A stretch of DNA of 64,000 nt, from the NCBI RefSeq assembly GCF_050320395.1, contig NZ_CP144459.1, positions 2,666,001-2,730,000 of the forward strand. The letters run 5' to 3'. This DNA comes from Treponema_C sp050320395 (lineage in GTDB: Bacteria > Spirochaetota > Spirochaetia > Treponematales > Treponemataceae). Below the pieces are notes generated by a model. The model worked only from the letters and a program-made list of their open reading frames with translations. It was not told where the DNA came from and made no database searches. Shown here in pieces: positions 8,042-16,595 of the stretch (its first letter is position 1; every line of letters begins with the position of its first letter). The position numbers and the translations under genes were made by a program.

Positions 8042-9877
8042 TTATACTTTAAACTTTTTCACTTCGACCGCAAGACTTTCTATACTCTGCTTATTCTTTT
8101 GCGTAACTTCGTTTACGTCCTGTATCGCGTGATTTATTTGCGCAACTCCGGCGGCCATTTCATTCATGCTGTCGGTTATAATACGGGTCAAGTCGTCAAG
8201 TTTCTCCATTTGTTTTGCCGCAGCCTGTCCGCCGTGCAGCATTTGAGCGGAACCGTCGCTTACCTCATTTGTAATCGCATTTATATCGCGTATTGCGGTC
8301 AATACTTCTTTACCGGCCCCCTCCTGTTCACGCATCGAATCGGTAAGACTGGTACTCATATGCTTGACCTGCTCGGATAAATTAAAAATAATATTGAATT
8401 TTTCTTCGGCTACCCTTGCCGATGCGGACAGAGTTTCTATTTCACCGCTGAGAATTTTCAGTGTTTCGGTAATCGTTTTCCCCTGCGAACTCGACTCTTC
8501 GGCAAGTTTTCGTATTTCGTCGGCGACAACCGCAAAACCCTTTCCCGATTCTCCGGCATGGGCGGCTTCAATAGCGGCATTCATTGCCAATAAATTGGTT
8601 TGGCTTGCAATATGCTGAATAACACCGGAGGCTTCCAAAAGGCTGCCCGATTCTTCCGCAATACGCTGGGTAACGCCGCCGGCAGTTGCAATCGTTTCTT
8701 TTCCGTCCGCAGTTGCATCGGCGAGAGTTTTAATAACGCCGTCGGTTTTACTCAGTGTTTGTGTGATAGATGCTATATTCGACACCATTTGCTCTATTGC
8801 GGCGGAAGATTCCGCGACGCTTGCCGCCTGATTTTCTATATTTTCATTCAGTTTATTTATTGCATCTATAATGTTTTTTACCGTAAATGCGGTTTCTCCC
8901 ACGCTGGCGGCCTGCGTATCCGTTTGCTCTTTAATGCCTTCGATATTCGAGCTTATTTCATGCACCGCACTGGCCGTTTCCGTCATACTGCCGGCAAGAG
9001 TTTCTCCGACCTGACGCATTTCATCACTGCTGTCAAGAACCGATTTTAAAGTCGATTGCATCTTCGTAATACTTTGATTAAAATAAACCGAAAAATCGGT
9101 TATTTCATCGTTGCCTCTGACGGGAAGCTTGACCGTTAAATCGCCCTCCCCAACATCGTGCAAAACGGGAACCATGTTGCCGATGGGGCGTACAATCAAT
9201 CCGGTAACGATTATAACCGAAATTATAACAACAACAATCAAAAGAACAAGCGAAACGGTAACGACCGATATAACCGATCTTTGTATGCCGCTTTCAATGC
9301 CTGCATTAATCTCGGTCATTTCTATACCTGCAAAAAGCACGTAACTTATTTTACCGCTTCTTTGTATCGGAACATAGGCGGTGATAAAGTCCCTGTCCAA
9401 TATCTGCGCACTGCCTACGTAGTGATTTCCGGATAAAATACGGTTATAGGCTTCTCCCTTATCCAACAAGGTTCCGGAAGCCCGTTTACCGTCGGCATTT
9501 TTAATCGTGGTCAATATACGTTTAAAATTTTGACCGTCAAAATCGAAAACGGTTATTTCAATATCGAACATGGAAGCAAGACGGTCAATGTGTTGAATTT
9601 GAACGGGTGCTCCCATTCCCCTTAATTCCCCGTCTTTTACGGTTAGTGTCCCGTACAGTATTTCCAAATAGTTTTCAATAACCGATATATCACCTTCCAG
9701 TTGTCGTGTCACATTGGTATCGACGGCCTTTTGTGCAGTCTTCCGTATCGTCAAAACCGTAATGGGCAAAAGAACGGCAAGAAACATAAGCATGGAAACG
9801 CAAAACACCGCTCCTATTTTCAGATTTAAACTTTTCCGCTTTTTTTGCGGACCGGTATCATTTACTCTTTCGTCCAT
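8042..9877 (-). CDS. methyl-accepting chemotaxis protein
   Basis: The product (about 611 residues) is a membrane chemoreceptor that signals to CheA through CheW. A first membrane helix lies near residues 20-42, followed by a periplasmic sensor region of roughly 160 residues resembling a Cache-type domain, a second helix (VISVVTVSLVLLIVVVIISV), a HAMP segment beginning RPIGNM, and a long coiled signalling domain. The hairpin tip GFAVVADEIRKLAEESS is the near-invariant CheA/CheW-contact region. No C-terminal CheR-docking pentapeptide is present. The frame opens at 9967, overlapping lnt, but the ATG at 9877 has AAGAAGG eight bases upstream and a better N-terminus. The ligand cannot be told from sequence. 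Confidence 0.9.
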   Translation of the reverse strand: MDERVNDTGPQKKRKSLNLKIGAVFCVSMLMFLAVLLPITVLTIRKTAQKAVDTNVTRQLEGDISVIENYLEILYGTLTVKDGELRGMGAPVQIQHIDRLASMFDIEITVFDFDGQNFKRILTTIKNADGKRASGTLLDKGEAYNRILSGNHYVGSAQILDRDFITAYVPIQRSGKISYVLFAGIEMTEINAGIESGIQRSVISVVTVSLVLLIVVVIISVIIVTGLIVRPIGNMVPVLHDVGEGDLTVKLPVRGNDEITDFSVYFNQSITKMQSTLKSVLDSSDEMRQVGETLAGSMTETASAVHEISSNIEGIKEQTDTQAASVGETAFTVKNIIDAINKLNENIENQAASVAESSAAIEQMVSNIASITQTLSKTDGVIKTLADATADGKETIATAGGVTQRIAEESGSLLEASGVIQHIASQTNLLAMNAAIEAAHAGESGKGFAVVADEIRKLAEESSSQGKTITETLKILSGEIETLSASARVAEEKFNIIFNLSEQVKHMSTSLTDSMREQEGAGKEVLTAIRDINAITNEVSDGSAQMLHGGQAAAKQMEKLDDLTRIITDSMNEMAAGVAQINHAIQDVNEVTQKNKQSIESLAVEVKKFKV

Positions 9878-9953
9878 AGTAACAGCCTTCTTTATATTAA
9901 GTAAATTTACACCTTCCATTCTATACCCGTTTATGAATTCGCGCAAGTTTTTT

Positions 9954-11726
9954 TTACGGAGTTTCAATCGCGGCCTGTAAATCCGTAACGGGATGATTTT
10001 TTTTACCGAAGCAAGTGTTTTTATCGCCCTGCCGAATATAAAAAACCGTATAGAACAGTATCCATAAAAAGAGCAAAAAAGCGGGTAGCCAATCGCCGAA
10101 ACGGGCGTAAAAGGTTATACGACGCTCGTAAATCGGTACGTCGAAAATACCGGCCGTACTCTCAAAAAGAGGTTGGCTGTATAAAATGCGGCCTGCAGGA
10201 TCGGTAACGGAGGTAAAACCGGCATTTGTACAGCGCACCAAAGTTGTTCTGAATTCCTGTGCGCGGAAGGAGGCTATAACGTAGTGCTGAATTTCGGCGG
10301 ACTTTGTACGTGACCATGCATCGTTCGTCAAATTAAAAAAAGCTTCGCTTCCTTCGAAAAATAAATTGCGGCATACATAGGGAAAGGCATCTTCAAAACA
10401 TATGGGCGTACCGACTTTTACCGAATCCCCGTCCGAAGCGCCTTCGCCCCGGTTTATAGGGATATCGAAGAGGGTATAGAATTTTCCCGGTGTCCAGCCG
10501 CTCGAAAAACCGACAAGGCTTTGCATAAGGGTCTGCATCCAAAGTTTATCCGAATAGGGAATAACTTCGGCAAAGGGAACAAGCTGTACCTTGCCGTAAA
10601 AATCAACCCAGCACCCGGCCGCATCAAAGTAAAGCGCGGAATTACAGAATTCCCGTACCTGTGATACGGAAAAAACACCCCTGCCGCCTTCAGCGGCATC
10701 CTTATTCGGCCGCGTATGAGCCGGCGCCGCCCCCGTTATCTCAACCGGACCTCCTATAATAAAGGGAATACCCGTGCTTCGTATAAAAGGGATAAGCGGC
10801 TCTTCTTTAGGGTTATAACTGTAATAAGCATAGGCTTCGGGAAAGGCATAGGTTAAAATACTTTCGGACCATATAACCGCGTCCGGCCTTTTTTGTGCCC
10901 TGTCCAAGGCTTTTTGCGTAAGCTCGATTGAAGGCAATACCGCATCCTCTCCGGTATCCGTAAGCCATGAATCGAAAACCGGCTGAACCAAAAGAGTGCT
11001 TACGCTTTTTACGGGTATTCTTTCCTTTGTGTATTGATACAGACCGTATAGGCTGCCGAAAATAAAAAACAGGCAGCACAAAACGGCGGCTCCGGCATAA
11101 CCGGACAGGCATCGGTCCCCCGCGGTTTTTTGCCCCGTACCGTGCAAAAAAAGGCCCTCGGCAACAACCGCGTTAAAAAGGGAAAATAAAAAACCGATGC
11201 CGTAAGTACCGGTTATATCGACTATTTGCGTAAGAAGCTTCCACTTCCATGCGCTCATGACAAGGGTTCCCCAGGGGTAGGCTAAAAAACCGGTCGATTT
11301 TCTCCATTCGTACATTGTCCACAGGGCGGCAAACAAAAAAATCCGTATGACCGAATTCAGAGGCTTGAGCCCCGCTTTTTCTTCCAAGGCGGTTTTACGC
11401 GTTATATAAAAAGGAGCAAAAAACAGGGTACCTAAAAAATACCCCGTAACCGTATAAAAAAGCGCCGTTGCACCGAGGGTAAATACGGCAAAATCTTTAA
11501 AATATCCGAGCCAAAAGCTTGTCAAAACATGGGTAAAGAGCATATAAAGGGCATTTAAAACACCCGCTTCTTTAAATGAAACCGATTTTGACAAAGACAA
11601 ATAAAGCGGAACAAGGGCAAAAAGACCTAAAAAAGGCGATCCGAAGGGCAAAAATTCGTTTTGAACGGCAAAAGCGGTGATTATTGCGGAAAAAATTACG
11701 GAAAAAACTTGTAAAAATCTTCTCAT
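9954..11726 (-). CDS. lnt: apolipoprotein N-acyltransferase
   Basis: Lnt adds the third acyl chain to bacterial lipoproteins in the inner membrane. The N-terminal part holds about seven membrane helices, and the second half is a nitrilase-fold domain with the Glu (VIWSESIL), Lys (GKVQLVPFAE) and Cys (TPICFEDAFP) of the catalytic triad. A last helix lies near the C-terminus. The frame opens with a TTG at 11765, but the ATG at 11726 (MRRFLQVFS) gives the normal N-terminus. It has no Shine-Dalgarno; instead a promoter sits immediately upstream, so the message may be leaderless. The many lipobox proteins in this window would be its substrates. Confidence 0.9.
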   Translation of the reverse strand: MRRFLQVFSVIFSAIITAFAVQNEFLPFGSPFLGLFALVPLYLSLSKSVSFKEAGVLNALYMLFTHVLTSFWLGYFKDFAVFTLGATALFYTVTGYFLGTLFFAPFYITRKTALEEKAGLKPLNSVIRIFLFAALWTMYEWRKSTGFLAYPWGTLVMSAWKWKLLTQIVDITGTYGIGFLFSLFNAVVAEGLFLHGTGQKTAGDRCLSGYAGAAVLCCLFFIFGSLYGLYQYTKERIPVKSVSTLLVQPVFDSWLTDTGEDAVLPSIELTQKALDRAQKRPDAVIWSESILTYAFPEAYAYYSYNPKEEPLIPFIRSTGIPFIIGGPVEITGAAPAHTRPNKDAAEGGRGVFSVSQVREFCNSALYFDAAGCWVDFYGKVQLVPFAEVIPYSDKLWMQTLMQSLVGFSSGWTPGKFYTLFDIPINRGEGASDGDSVKVGTPICFEDAFPYVCRNLFFEGSEAFFNLTNDAWSRTKSAEIQHYVIASFRAQEFRTTLVRCTNAGFTSVTDPAGRILYSQPLFESTAGIFDVPIYERRITFYARFGDWLPAFLLFLWILFYTVFYIRQGDKNTCFGKKNHPVTDLQAAIETP

Positions 11727-11735
11727 TATATTATC

Positions 11736-11765
11736 ATCATACCTGATTTTGTTTTTAAAAATCAA
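11736..11765 (-). promoter_or_regulatory. lnt promoter, leaving a near-leaderless mRNA
   Basis: TTGATT (11760-11765) and TATGAT (11736-11741) are 18 bases apart on the minus strand. Only nine bases separate the -10 element from the lnt ATG, so transcription would begin two or three bases before the start codon. Confidence 0.45.
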
Positions 11766-11794
11766 TATGATACAGAGGCGGTCATCGTACTGAT

Positions 11795-12961
11795 ATGAAA
11801 CGGGTCATTGACATTCACAAAAAAGAATACGACAAAAAGCCCGATGTCTTGGTTTCCGCCCCCGGTCGGTTTCATCTTATCGGGGAGCATACCTGGTATT
11901 TTAAAGACAAAACCCTGTCCATGGCTGTGGATCTCCCGGTCTTTATTGCGGCATCGGCACGGCAGGATTCGTCTTTGCGTTTTTACTTTCATCAACTGAA
12001 TGAACGAAAACGCGGCAACGTATCGACTTTAAAATTTCGTAAAGAAGATCGGTGGGCAAATGCAATAAAAGCGGTTATAGCGGGTTTTAATTCCTGCGGC
12101 TTTGAGTGCAGGGGCATGAACATTACCGTTTTTTCCGAGATATTGCCCTCGGCGGGATTCGGCATTACGACAGCGGTTAAACTTGCAACGGCCCTTGTCT
12201 GTAAAACCCTGTTTAAGCATCCCTGCTCGGATGCTCAGATTTTGCAGGCAATAGAGCGCGGTAATAAGTTTTTTTTAAACACGGGCAATTATATTGCAGA
12301 CCTTTATGCGGCCCTGTACGCTCAGCCTGATACCTGCCTTTTAATCGACCACTCAAAAAACACGAGTACCCCCCTGCCCTTTAAATTCGACGGTTATTCC
12401 GTTCTCTTAACCGACGCCAGAGTTCCGCGCATTTCCGTATGGGACGAAGAAAGTTTGCGCTGTCCGGAAAACTTTTTGCTTATGGCCGAATTAAAACTGC
12501 AAAAAAAAGGGTTTTGGGTGTACAACGACGACGAGGATGAAATAAACGATATTTTTTCGGTAGTAACCGAAGATACAAGGCGGCGTCTCTTGTGCGTGAT
12601 GAAAGAACATCACTGTATAATGGAAGCGGCCGACGGACTGCGCGGCGGAGACTTTTTTTCGTTTGCCCGAGCGATAAACAAGTCCCACGAATCCATGCGC
12701 GACTTGTATAATATTTCCTGCCCCGAAATCGACTGGCTCGTAAAACGGGTGCTGGAATTTGAAATGACCACTTCCCGAAAACCTGCCGCATGCTCGCGCA
12801 TAACCGGCAAGGGCTTCGGACGCTGTTTATATACGATTCTAAAAACAGGCGATGTTGAAGAATTCAAAAAGAAAATTGCCGAGTACGAACGCATTTTCGG
12901 TTTTCACCCCGTGTGTTACGAGGTAAAGCCCGCAGGCGGCGCTTCCATACTTATCGGCTGA
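11795..12961 (+). CDS. galactokinase-like GHMP-fold protein with altered active site
   Basis: The 388-residue protein aligns end to end with galactokinases: APGRFHLIGEHT near residue 26, a SHESMRDLYNISCPEID segment typical of GalK near residue 305, and an RITGKGFGRC third motif. However, key positions differ. The sugar-binding HTDY of motif 1 reads HTWY, the ATP-phosphate loop GLSSSA reads GFGITTA, the MDQ containing the catalytic Asp reads IAD, and GGGFGG reads GKGFGR. By family knowledge these changes should abolish or redirect kinase activity. It could be a kinase of another substrate or a regulatory pseudokinase, as yeast Gal3 is for Gal1. It is followed after 10 bases by surE and is divergent from lnt. 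Confidence 0.75.
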   Translation: MKRVIDIHKKEYDKKPDVLVSAPGRFHLIGEHTWYFKDKTLSMAVDLPVFIAASARQDSSLRFYFHQLNERKRGNVSTLKFRKEDRWANAIKAVIAGFNSCGFECRGMNITVFSEILPSAGFGITTAVKLATALVCKTLFKHPCSDAQILQAIERGNKFFLNTGNYIADLYAALYAQPDTCLLIDHSKNTSTPLPFKFDGYSVLLTDARVPRISVWDEESLRCPENFLLMAELKLQKKGFWVYNDDEDEINDIFSVVTEDTRRRLLCVMKEHHCIMEAADGLRGGDFFSFARAINKSHESMRDLYNISCPEIDWLVKRVLEFEMTTSRKPAACSRITGKGFGRCLYTILKTGDVEEFKKKIAEYERIFGFHPVCYEVKPAGGASILIG

Positions 12962-12971
12962 TGAGGAATAT

Positions 12972-13715
12972 ATGACACTTTTATTAACCAATGATGACGG
13001 ATTCGGTGCCGACGGCCTTGAAGCCCTTATAAAAGTTTTATCGCCTCTTCATACGGTGTACGTTGTCGCTCCCGACCGCGACCGTTCCGGCGTTTCGCAC
13101 GGCTTTACCATGTTAAAACCTTTGCGCTTAAAAAAAACGGGTGAACGTATGTTTCGCTGTTCGGGGCTGCCTGCCGACTGTACCGATGTCGGCACAAAAA
13201 AGCTCATGGATAAAGCCCCCGATGCGGTTATATCGGGAATCAACCGCGGTTCAAACATCGGAACCGACATTCTTTATTCGGGAACGGCCGCTGCAGCCCG
13301 CCAGGCATCGCTGCACGATATTCCCGGCATTGCGGTCAGTTTGGAATCGGGAGACGGAAACTGGAATTACGAGCCGCTTGCACGTTTTGTATGCGATAAT
13401 TTGGAAAAGCTTATAAGCTTATGCGAGCGCGACGTTTTTATAAACATCAATGCCAAAGACGGCCTTTCGTACAAGGGCTGGAAGATGACCGTCCCCTCGC
13501 GCCGTAACTACAACGACTCGTCCGAACTTATCGACGCCCCCGACGGCCACGTATACAGCTTTTTTAAAGGCGGCAAGGTGCATACGCCCCTTCACGCGGA
13601 CACCGACTATACGGCAGCGCAGGAGGGCTTTATTTCGATAAGCAGGATTATATCCCAGCCCTGTGCCGCAGGCGGAAAGCCGAACCTGAGCGGCGACTTT
13701 TTTAAGATGCCGTAA
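12972..13715 (+). CDS. surE: 5'/3'-nucleotidase SurE
   Basis: The 247-residue product removes phosphate from nucleoside 5'- and 3'-monophosphates in the cytoplasm and is associated with survival under stress. The metal-binding NDDG motif is near residue 7, with SGINRGSNIGTDILYSGT near residue 90 and GIAVSL further on, all SurE hallmarks. The ATG has GAGGA a few bases upstream and follows the galactokinase-like gene by 10 bases, so the two are probably co-transcribed. Confidence 0.93.
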   Translation: MTLLLTNDDGFGADGLEALIKVLSPLHTVYVVAPDRDRSGVSHGFTMLKPLRLKKTGERMFRCSGLPADCTDVGTKKLMDKAPDAVISGINRGSNIGTDILYSGTAAAARQASLHDIPGIAVSLESGDGNWNYEPLARFVCDNLEKLISLCERDVFININAKDGLSYKGWKMTVPSRRNYNDSSELIDAPDGHVYSFFKGGKVHTPLHADTDYTAAQEGFISISRIISQPCAAGGKPNLSGDFFKMP

Positions 13716-13748
13716 ATTAAGGGGCTGTGCACTTATTCCGCTGCGGGA

Positions 13749-13777
13749 TTTACGGAAAAGGGATTGTGTGCTATAAT
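13749..13777 (+). promoter_or_regulatory. strong extended -10 promoter for the TPR gene pair
   Basis: TTTACG (13749-13754) and TATAAT (13772-13777) are 17 bases apart, and the -10 is preceded by TGC, making an extended -10 element. The start codon at 13793 lies 15 bases downstream, with GAGGGAGG in between. Confidence 0.75.
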
Positions 13778-13792
13778 ATATGAGGGAGGATT

Positions 13793-14497
13793 ATGGCGGA
13801 AACTATACAAGACGGTATCGCCTTATACCGTTCCGGAAATTACACCGATGCTTTAACCGTTTTTCTGTCTTTACCCGTTCCGGATATGCACTCCGATGAA
13901 GAAGATGCGGCGGGCTTTGAACTTGCATATTACATCGGTTTATCCTATGCACGCCTTGAACGCTATGACGAGGCGGTTCTCTATCTTGAACAAGTCGTTA
14001 CGGCAGGTTCCGTACCCGACAGAGTAAATCAATGCCGCTTTGTACTCGCCGTCATCTACGGAATTACGGGAAGAAGCCGTTTAGCCGACTTTGAATTGCA
14101 GCAGCTTTTGGAAACCGATTATAAAAAATCGGAAGTGCATGCGGCCCTTGCCTATGTTCAATGGAACAATAAAAAAACATCCAAAACGGTCGAGCATTAC
14201 GAAAAAGCCCTTGAAATAAACCCGAACAGTCCGACCGCTTTAAACGGATTGGGGTACGTGCTTGCCTGTATCGGTAAAGACCTTACGCGGGCACTGTCAT
14301 TGTGCAAAAGAGCTTTGGATATGCATCCCGAATCGGCGGCATGTCTGGATTCCTTGGGTTGGGTGTATTATAAATTGGGTCTTTTGGGCGAAGCCCAAAC
14401 CTATATAACGCGGGCAAAAGAACGCGGCCGGGGAAATCCGGAAATAGAAGCGCATTATAACAGCATATTCAATACAGCCGCGGCGGCGGATGCATAG
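13793..14497 (+). CDS. tetratricopeptide repeat protein
   Basis: The 234-residue protein consists of about five TPR units, for example AYYIGLSYARLERYDEAVLYLEQ and HYEKALEINPNSPTALNGLGY, a fold used as a protein-protein scaffold. No signal peptide is evident, so it is probably cytoplasmic. The ATG follows a GAGGGAGGA ribosome site and a strong promoter. It precedes the secreted TPR/NHL protein by 18 bases and likely shares its transcript. The partner protein cannot be named. Confidence 0.85.
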   Translation: MAETIQDGIALYRSGNYTDALTVFLSLPVPDMHSDEEDAAGFELAYYIGLSYARLERYDEAVLYLEQVVTAGSVPDRVNQCRFVLAVIYGITGRSRLADFELQQLLETDYKKSEVHAALAYVQWNNKKTSKTVEHYEKALEINPNSPTALNGLGYVLACIGKDLTRALSLCKRALDMHPESAACLDSLGWVYYKLGLLGEAQTYITRAKERGRGNPEIEAHYNSIFNTAAAADA

Positions 14498-14515
14498 AAA
14501 AAAACGGGAGGCACA

Positions 14516-16564
14516 ATGAAATCGCGACTTTTTATCTTGCCCGTCATACTCTTTTTTTGTGCATACGCCCTTTTTTTCGCACAACAACGCGCCTCGGCAT
14601 CCGGAGGAACGGCAACGCCCGTTGAACGCGGTTATGCGGAGCAGGAATTCAGACGCGGCGTTCAGGCATGGTACCGCGGAGCCTTTAACGATGCCCTCAT
14701 TCAATTTGAAAAAGCCCTTTCCTACCTTCCCTCGGAAAACCTCATTCTCTATTGGCTCGGCAAAGCCTATTACCGCTCCGGCATGGAAGGAGCGGCCTTA
14801 CAACAGTGGCGCCTTGCCTCCGAGGCCGGGTACGGCGGACTCTTGCTTAAAAACAAAATAGAAGTTGTACAAAACCGCCGCGTTACATCCGGAATAAACC
14901 GCGAAACGATGCGCTTTACCGAATCGGGTAATTTTCCCGGTAAAACCGAGGCGGCCGTGCATTTCAGCCAGCCCCTGTCCCTCTTGCCCCTTAACGACGG
15001 TTCCCTGTGGCTTATCGCTTACGGGTCCAATGAAGTTCTGCGCGTGGATGCAAACGGTTTAATCGTAAACCGAATAACGGGCCCTTTGAACGGGTTTGAC
15101 CGTCCGATGGATATTTTACAGCAAAAAAACGGCAATGTACTCGTATCCGAATATGCCGGAGACCGTCTCTGCCAGCTCGATTCAAAAGGACGCTTTGTTA
15201 AGTATTTCGGCTCAAAGGGGCGGGGAAACGGACAACTCGTAGGCCCTCAATTCTTAGCCGAAGACGATTCCGGGAATATCTATGTAAGCGATTACGGGAA
15301 CGGACGCATAACGGTTTTTAATGCCGCAGGGGATGCCCTCTTCACTTTCGGAAAGTTTGTCTCACCTGCAGGAATTGCGGTATTCAAAGAGAGAGTATAT
15401 ATTGCGGATGCGGCCTCGGGTTCGATTGCCGTCTATGACACGGCCGGCAACTATGTGGAAAATTTAACCGAAAACGGCTCGCTGGTAAATCCGGAAACCC
15501 TGCGCATTCACGATACATACCTTATCGCCGCCGATATGAACAGGGTTTTAGCCGTAGACCTTTCAAGCGGCGCGATACAGGAAATGGCTCGGACAGGTTC
15601 GGCCCCCGTACGCCTCACCTGCGCAGATATGGATGCAAACGGCAATATTATTGCAAGCGACTTTAAAAATAATGAAGTGGTTGTTTTTTCCCGCATGAAT
15701 GAGTTGGTCGGCGGCCTCTTTGTCCAAATAGAGCGGGTCTATGCCGATGATTTTCCGAACATCACCCTCGATGTGAGGGTTGAAAACCGAAGCCGCAAAC
15801 CCCTTGTCGGTTTAAAAGACGTAAACTTTCTTATAACCGAAGAAAAACGCCCGGCTGCACGCCAAACCCTTACAGGAGATGCCAATTCAAACACTGTCTG
15901 TGACTTGACGCTCATTATCGACCGAAGTTACGATTCGGCGCAATATTCTCAGGCACTGGATACGGCCGTGCGTGAAATCGCCGCAGCAATGAAGGGAAGG
16001 GGTACTTTGCGCATTGTCGGAGCCGGTCAGCTGCCCGTATCCGAATACACGGGAAATCCCTCCCTTATGGAAAAATTTTCGTCGGCAAACCTTAAAACGC
16101 CTTTGTCGCCCGTTGTCTCCGTCGATTTGGCGGTACGCCTTGCGGCAAACGATTTAATCAATGCGGAACCCAAACGGGCAATCGTATACATAGCCGCAAG
16201 CACCCGGGCCGAAGGTATAAAAGCCCAAAGTTTTGGAAAATACGGCCTCACCGATACCGCCGCCTACCTGAATAACAACGGCATCGCATTTTTAAATGTT
16301 GCCTTGGACAGAAATCCTCCTGCCGAAGAATTGAATTTTTTAACCGAAGAAACCCGGGGCGGTTCTTATTACATTTTCCGTCCTCAGGGCATAGGGGCCC
16401 TGGTACGGGATGTTCTTAACCTTCCCTGTTCTTTGTACCGCTTTACCTATGTTTCTTCCCTGCCCACGGATTTCGGGCGCGCCTTTTTACCGGTTGAAAT
16501 CGAAACCTATGTTTTAAACCGCTCCGGACGGGACGAAACCGGATATTTTGCTCCTCTTGAGTAA
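14516..16564 (+). CDS. secreted protein with TPR, NHL-type propeller and VWA-like domains
   Basis: The 682-residue protein has a signal peptide (residues 1 to about 23, FFCAYALFFAQQ), one or two TPR units (about 45-110), then repeated beta-propeller blades of NHL type (about 140-395; motifs such as NIYVSDYGNGRITVFN and YIADAASGSIAVYD). The remaining third begins like a von Willebrand A domain with DLTLIIDRSYDSAQ near residue 461, but the metal site DxSxS reads DRSYD, so it is incomplete. It is probably periplasmic and binds a protein partner or glycan; the function is unknown. It has a GGGAGG ribosome site and is the second gene of a pair with the TPR protein. Confidence 0.8.
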   Translation: MKSRLFILPVILFFCAYALFFAQQRASASGGTATPVERGYAEQEFRRGVQAWYRGAFNDALIQFEKALSYLPSENLILYWLGKAYYRSGMEGAALQQWRLASEAGYGGLLLKNKIEVVQNRRVTSGINRETMRFTESGNFPGKTEAAVHFSQPLSLLPLNDGSLWLIAYGSNEVLRVDANGLIVNRITGPLNGFDRPMDILQQKNGNVLVSEYAGDRLCQLDSKGRFVKYFGSKGRGNGQLVGPQFLAEDDSGNIYVSDYGNGRITVFNAAGDALFTFGKFVSPAGIAVFKERVYIADAASGSIAVYDTAGNYVENLTENGSLVNPETLRIHDTYLIAADMNRVLAVDLSSGAIQEMARTGSAPVRLTCADMDANGNIIASDFKNNEVVVFSRMNELVGGLFVQIERVYADDFPNITLDVRVENRSRKPLVGLKDVNFLITEEKRPAARQTLTGDANSNTVCDLTLIIDRSYDSAQYSQALDTAVREIAAAMKGRGTLRIVGAGQLPVSEYTGNPSLMEKFSSANLKTPLSPVVSVDLAVRLAANDLINAEPKRAIVYIAASTRAEGIKAQSFGKYGLTDTAAYLNNNGIAFLNVALDRNPPAEELNFLTEETRGGSYYIFRPQGIGALVRDVLNLPCSLYRFTYVSSLPTDFGRAFLPVEIETYVLNRSGRDETGYFAPLE

Positions 16565-16595
16565 AAAATCGGGGCTTACACAGAATCCAGTCCGA

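Noticed and set aside
9878..9967. Longer start for the chemotaxis receptor at 9967 or 9919
   Set aside because: The first would overlap lnt by 14 bases; the second has no ribosome site. The ATG at 9877 has both a ribosome site and the usual short N-terminus before the first helix.
16565..16595. Terminator between the convergent NHL protein and dinB-fusion genes
   Set aside because: AATCGG/CCGATT can pair over a 19-base loop, but the stem is weak and lacks a T run on either side.
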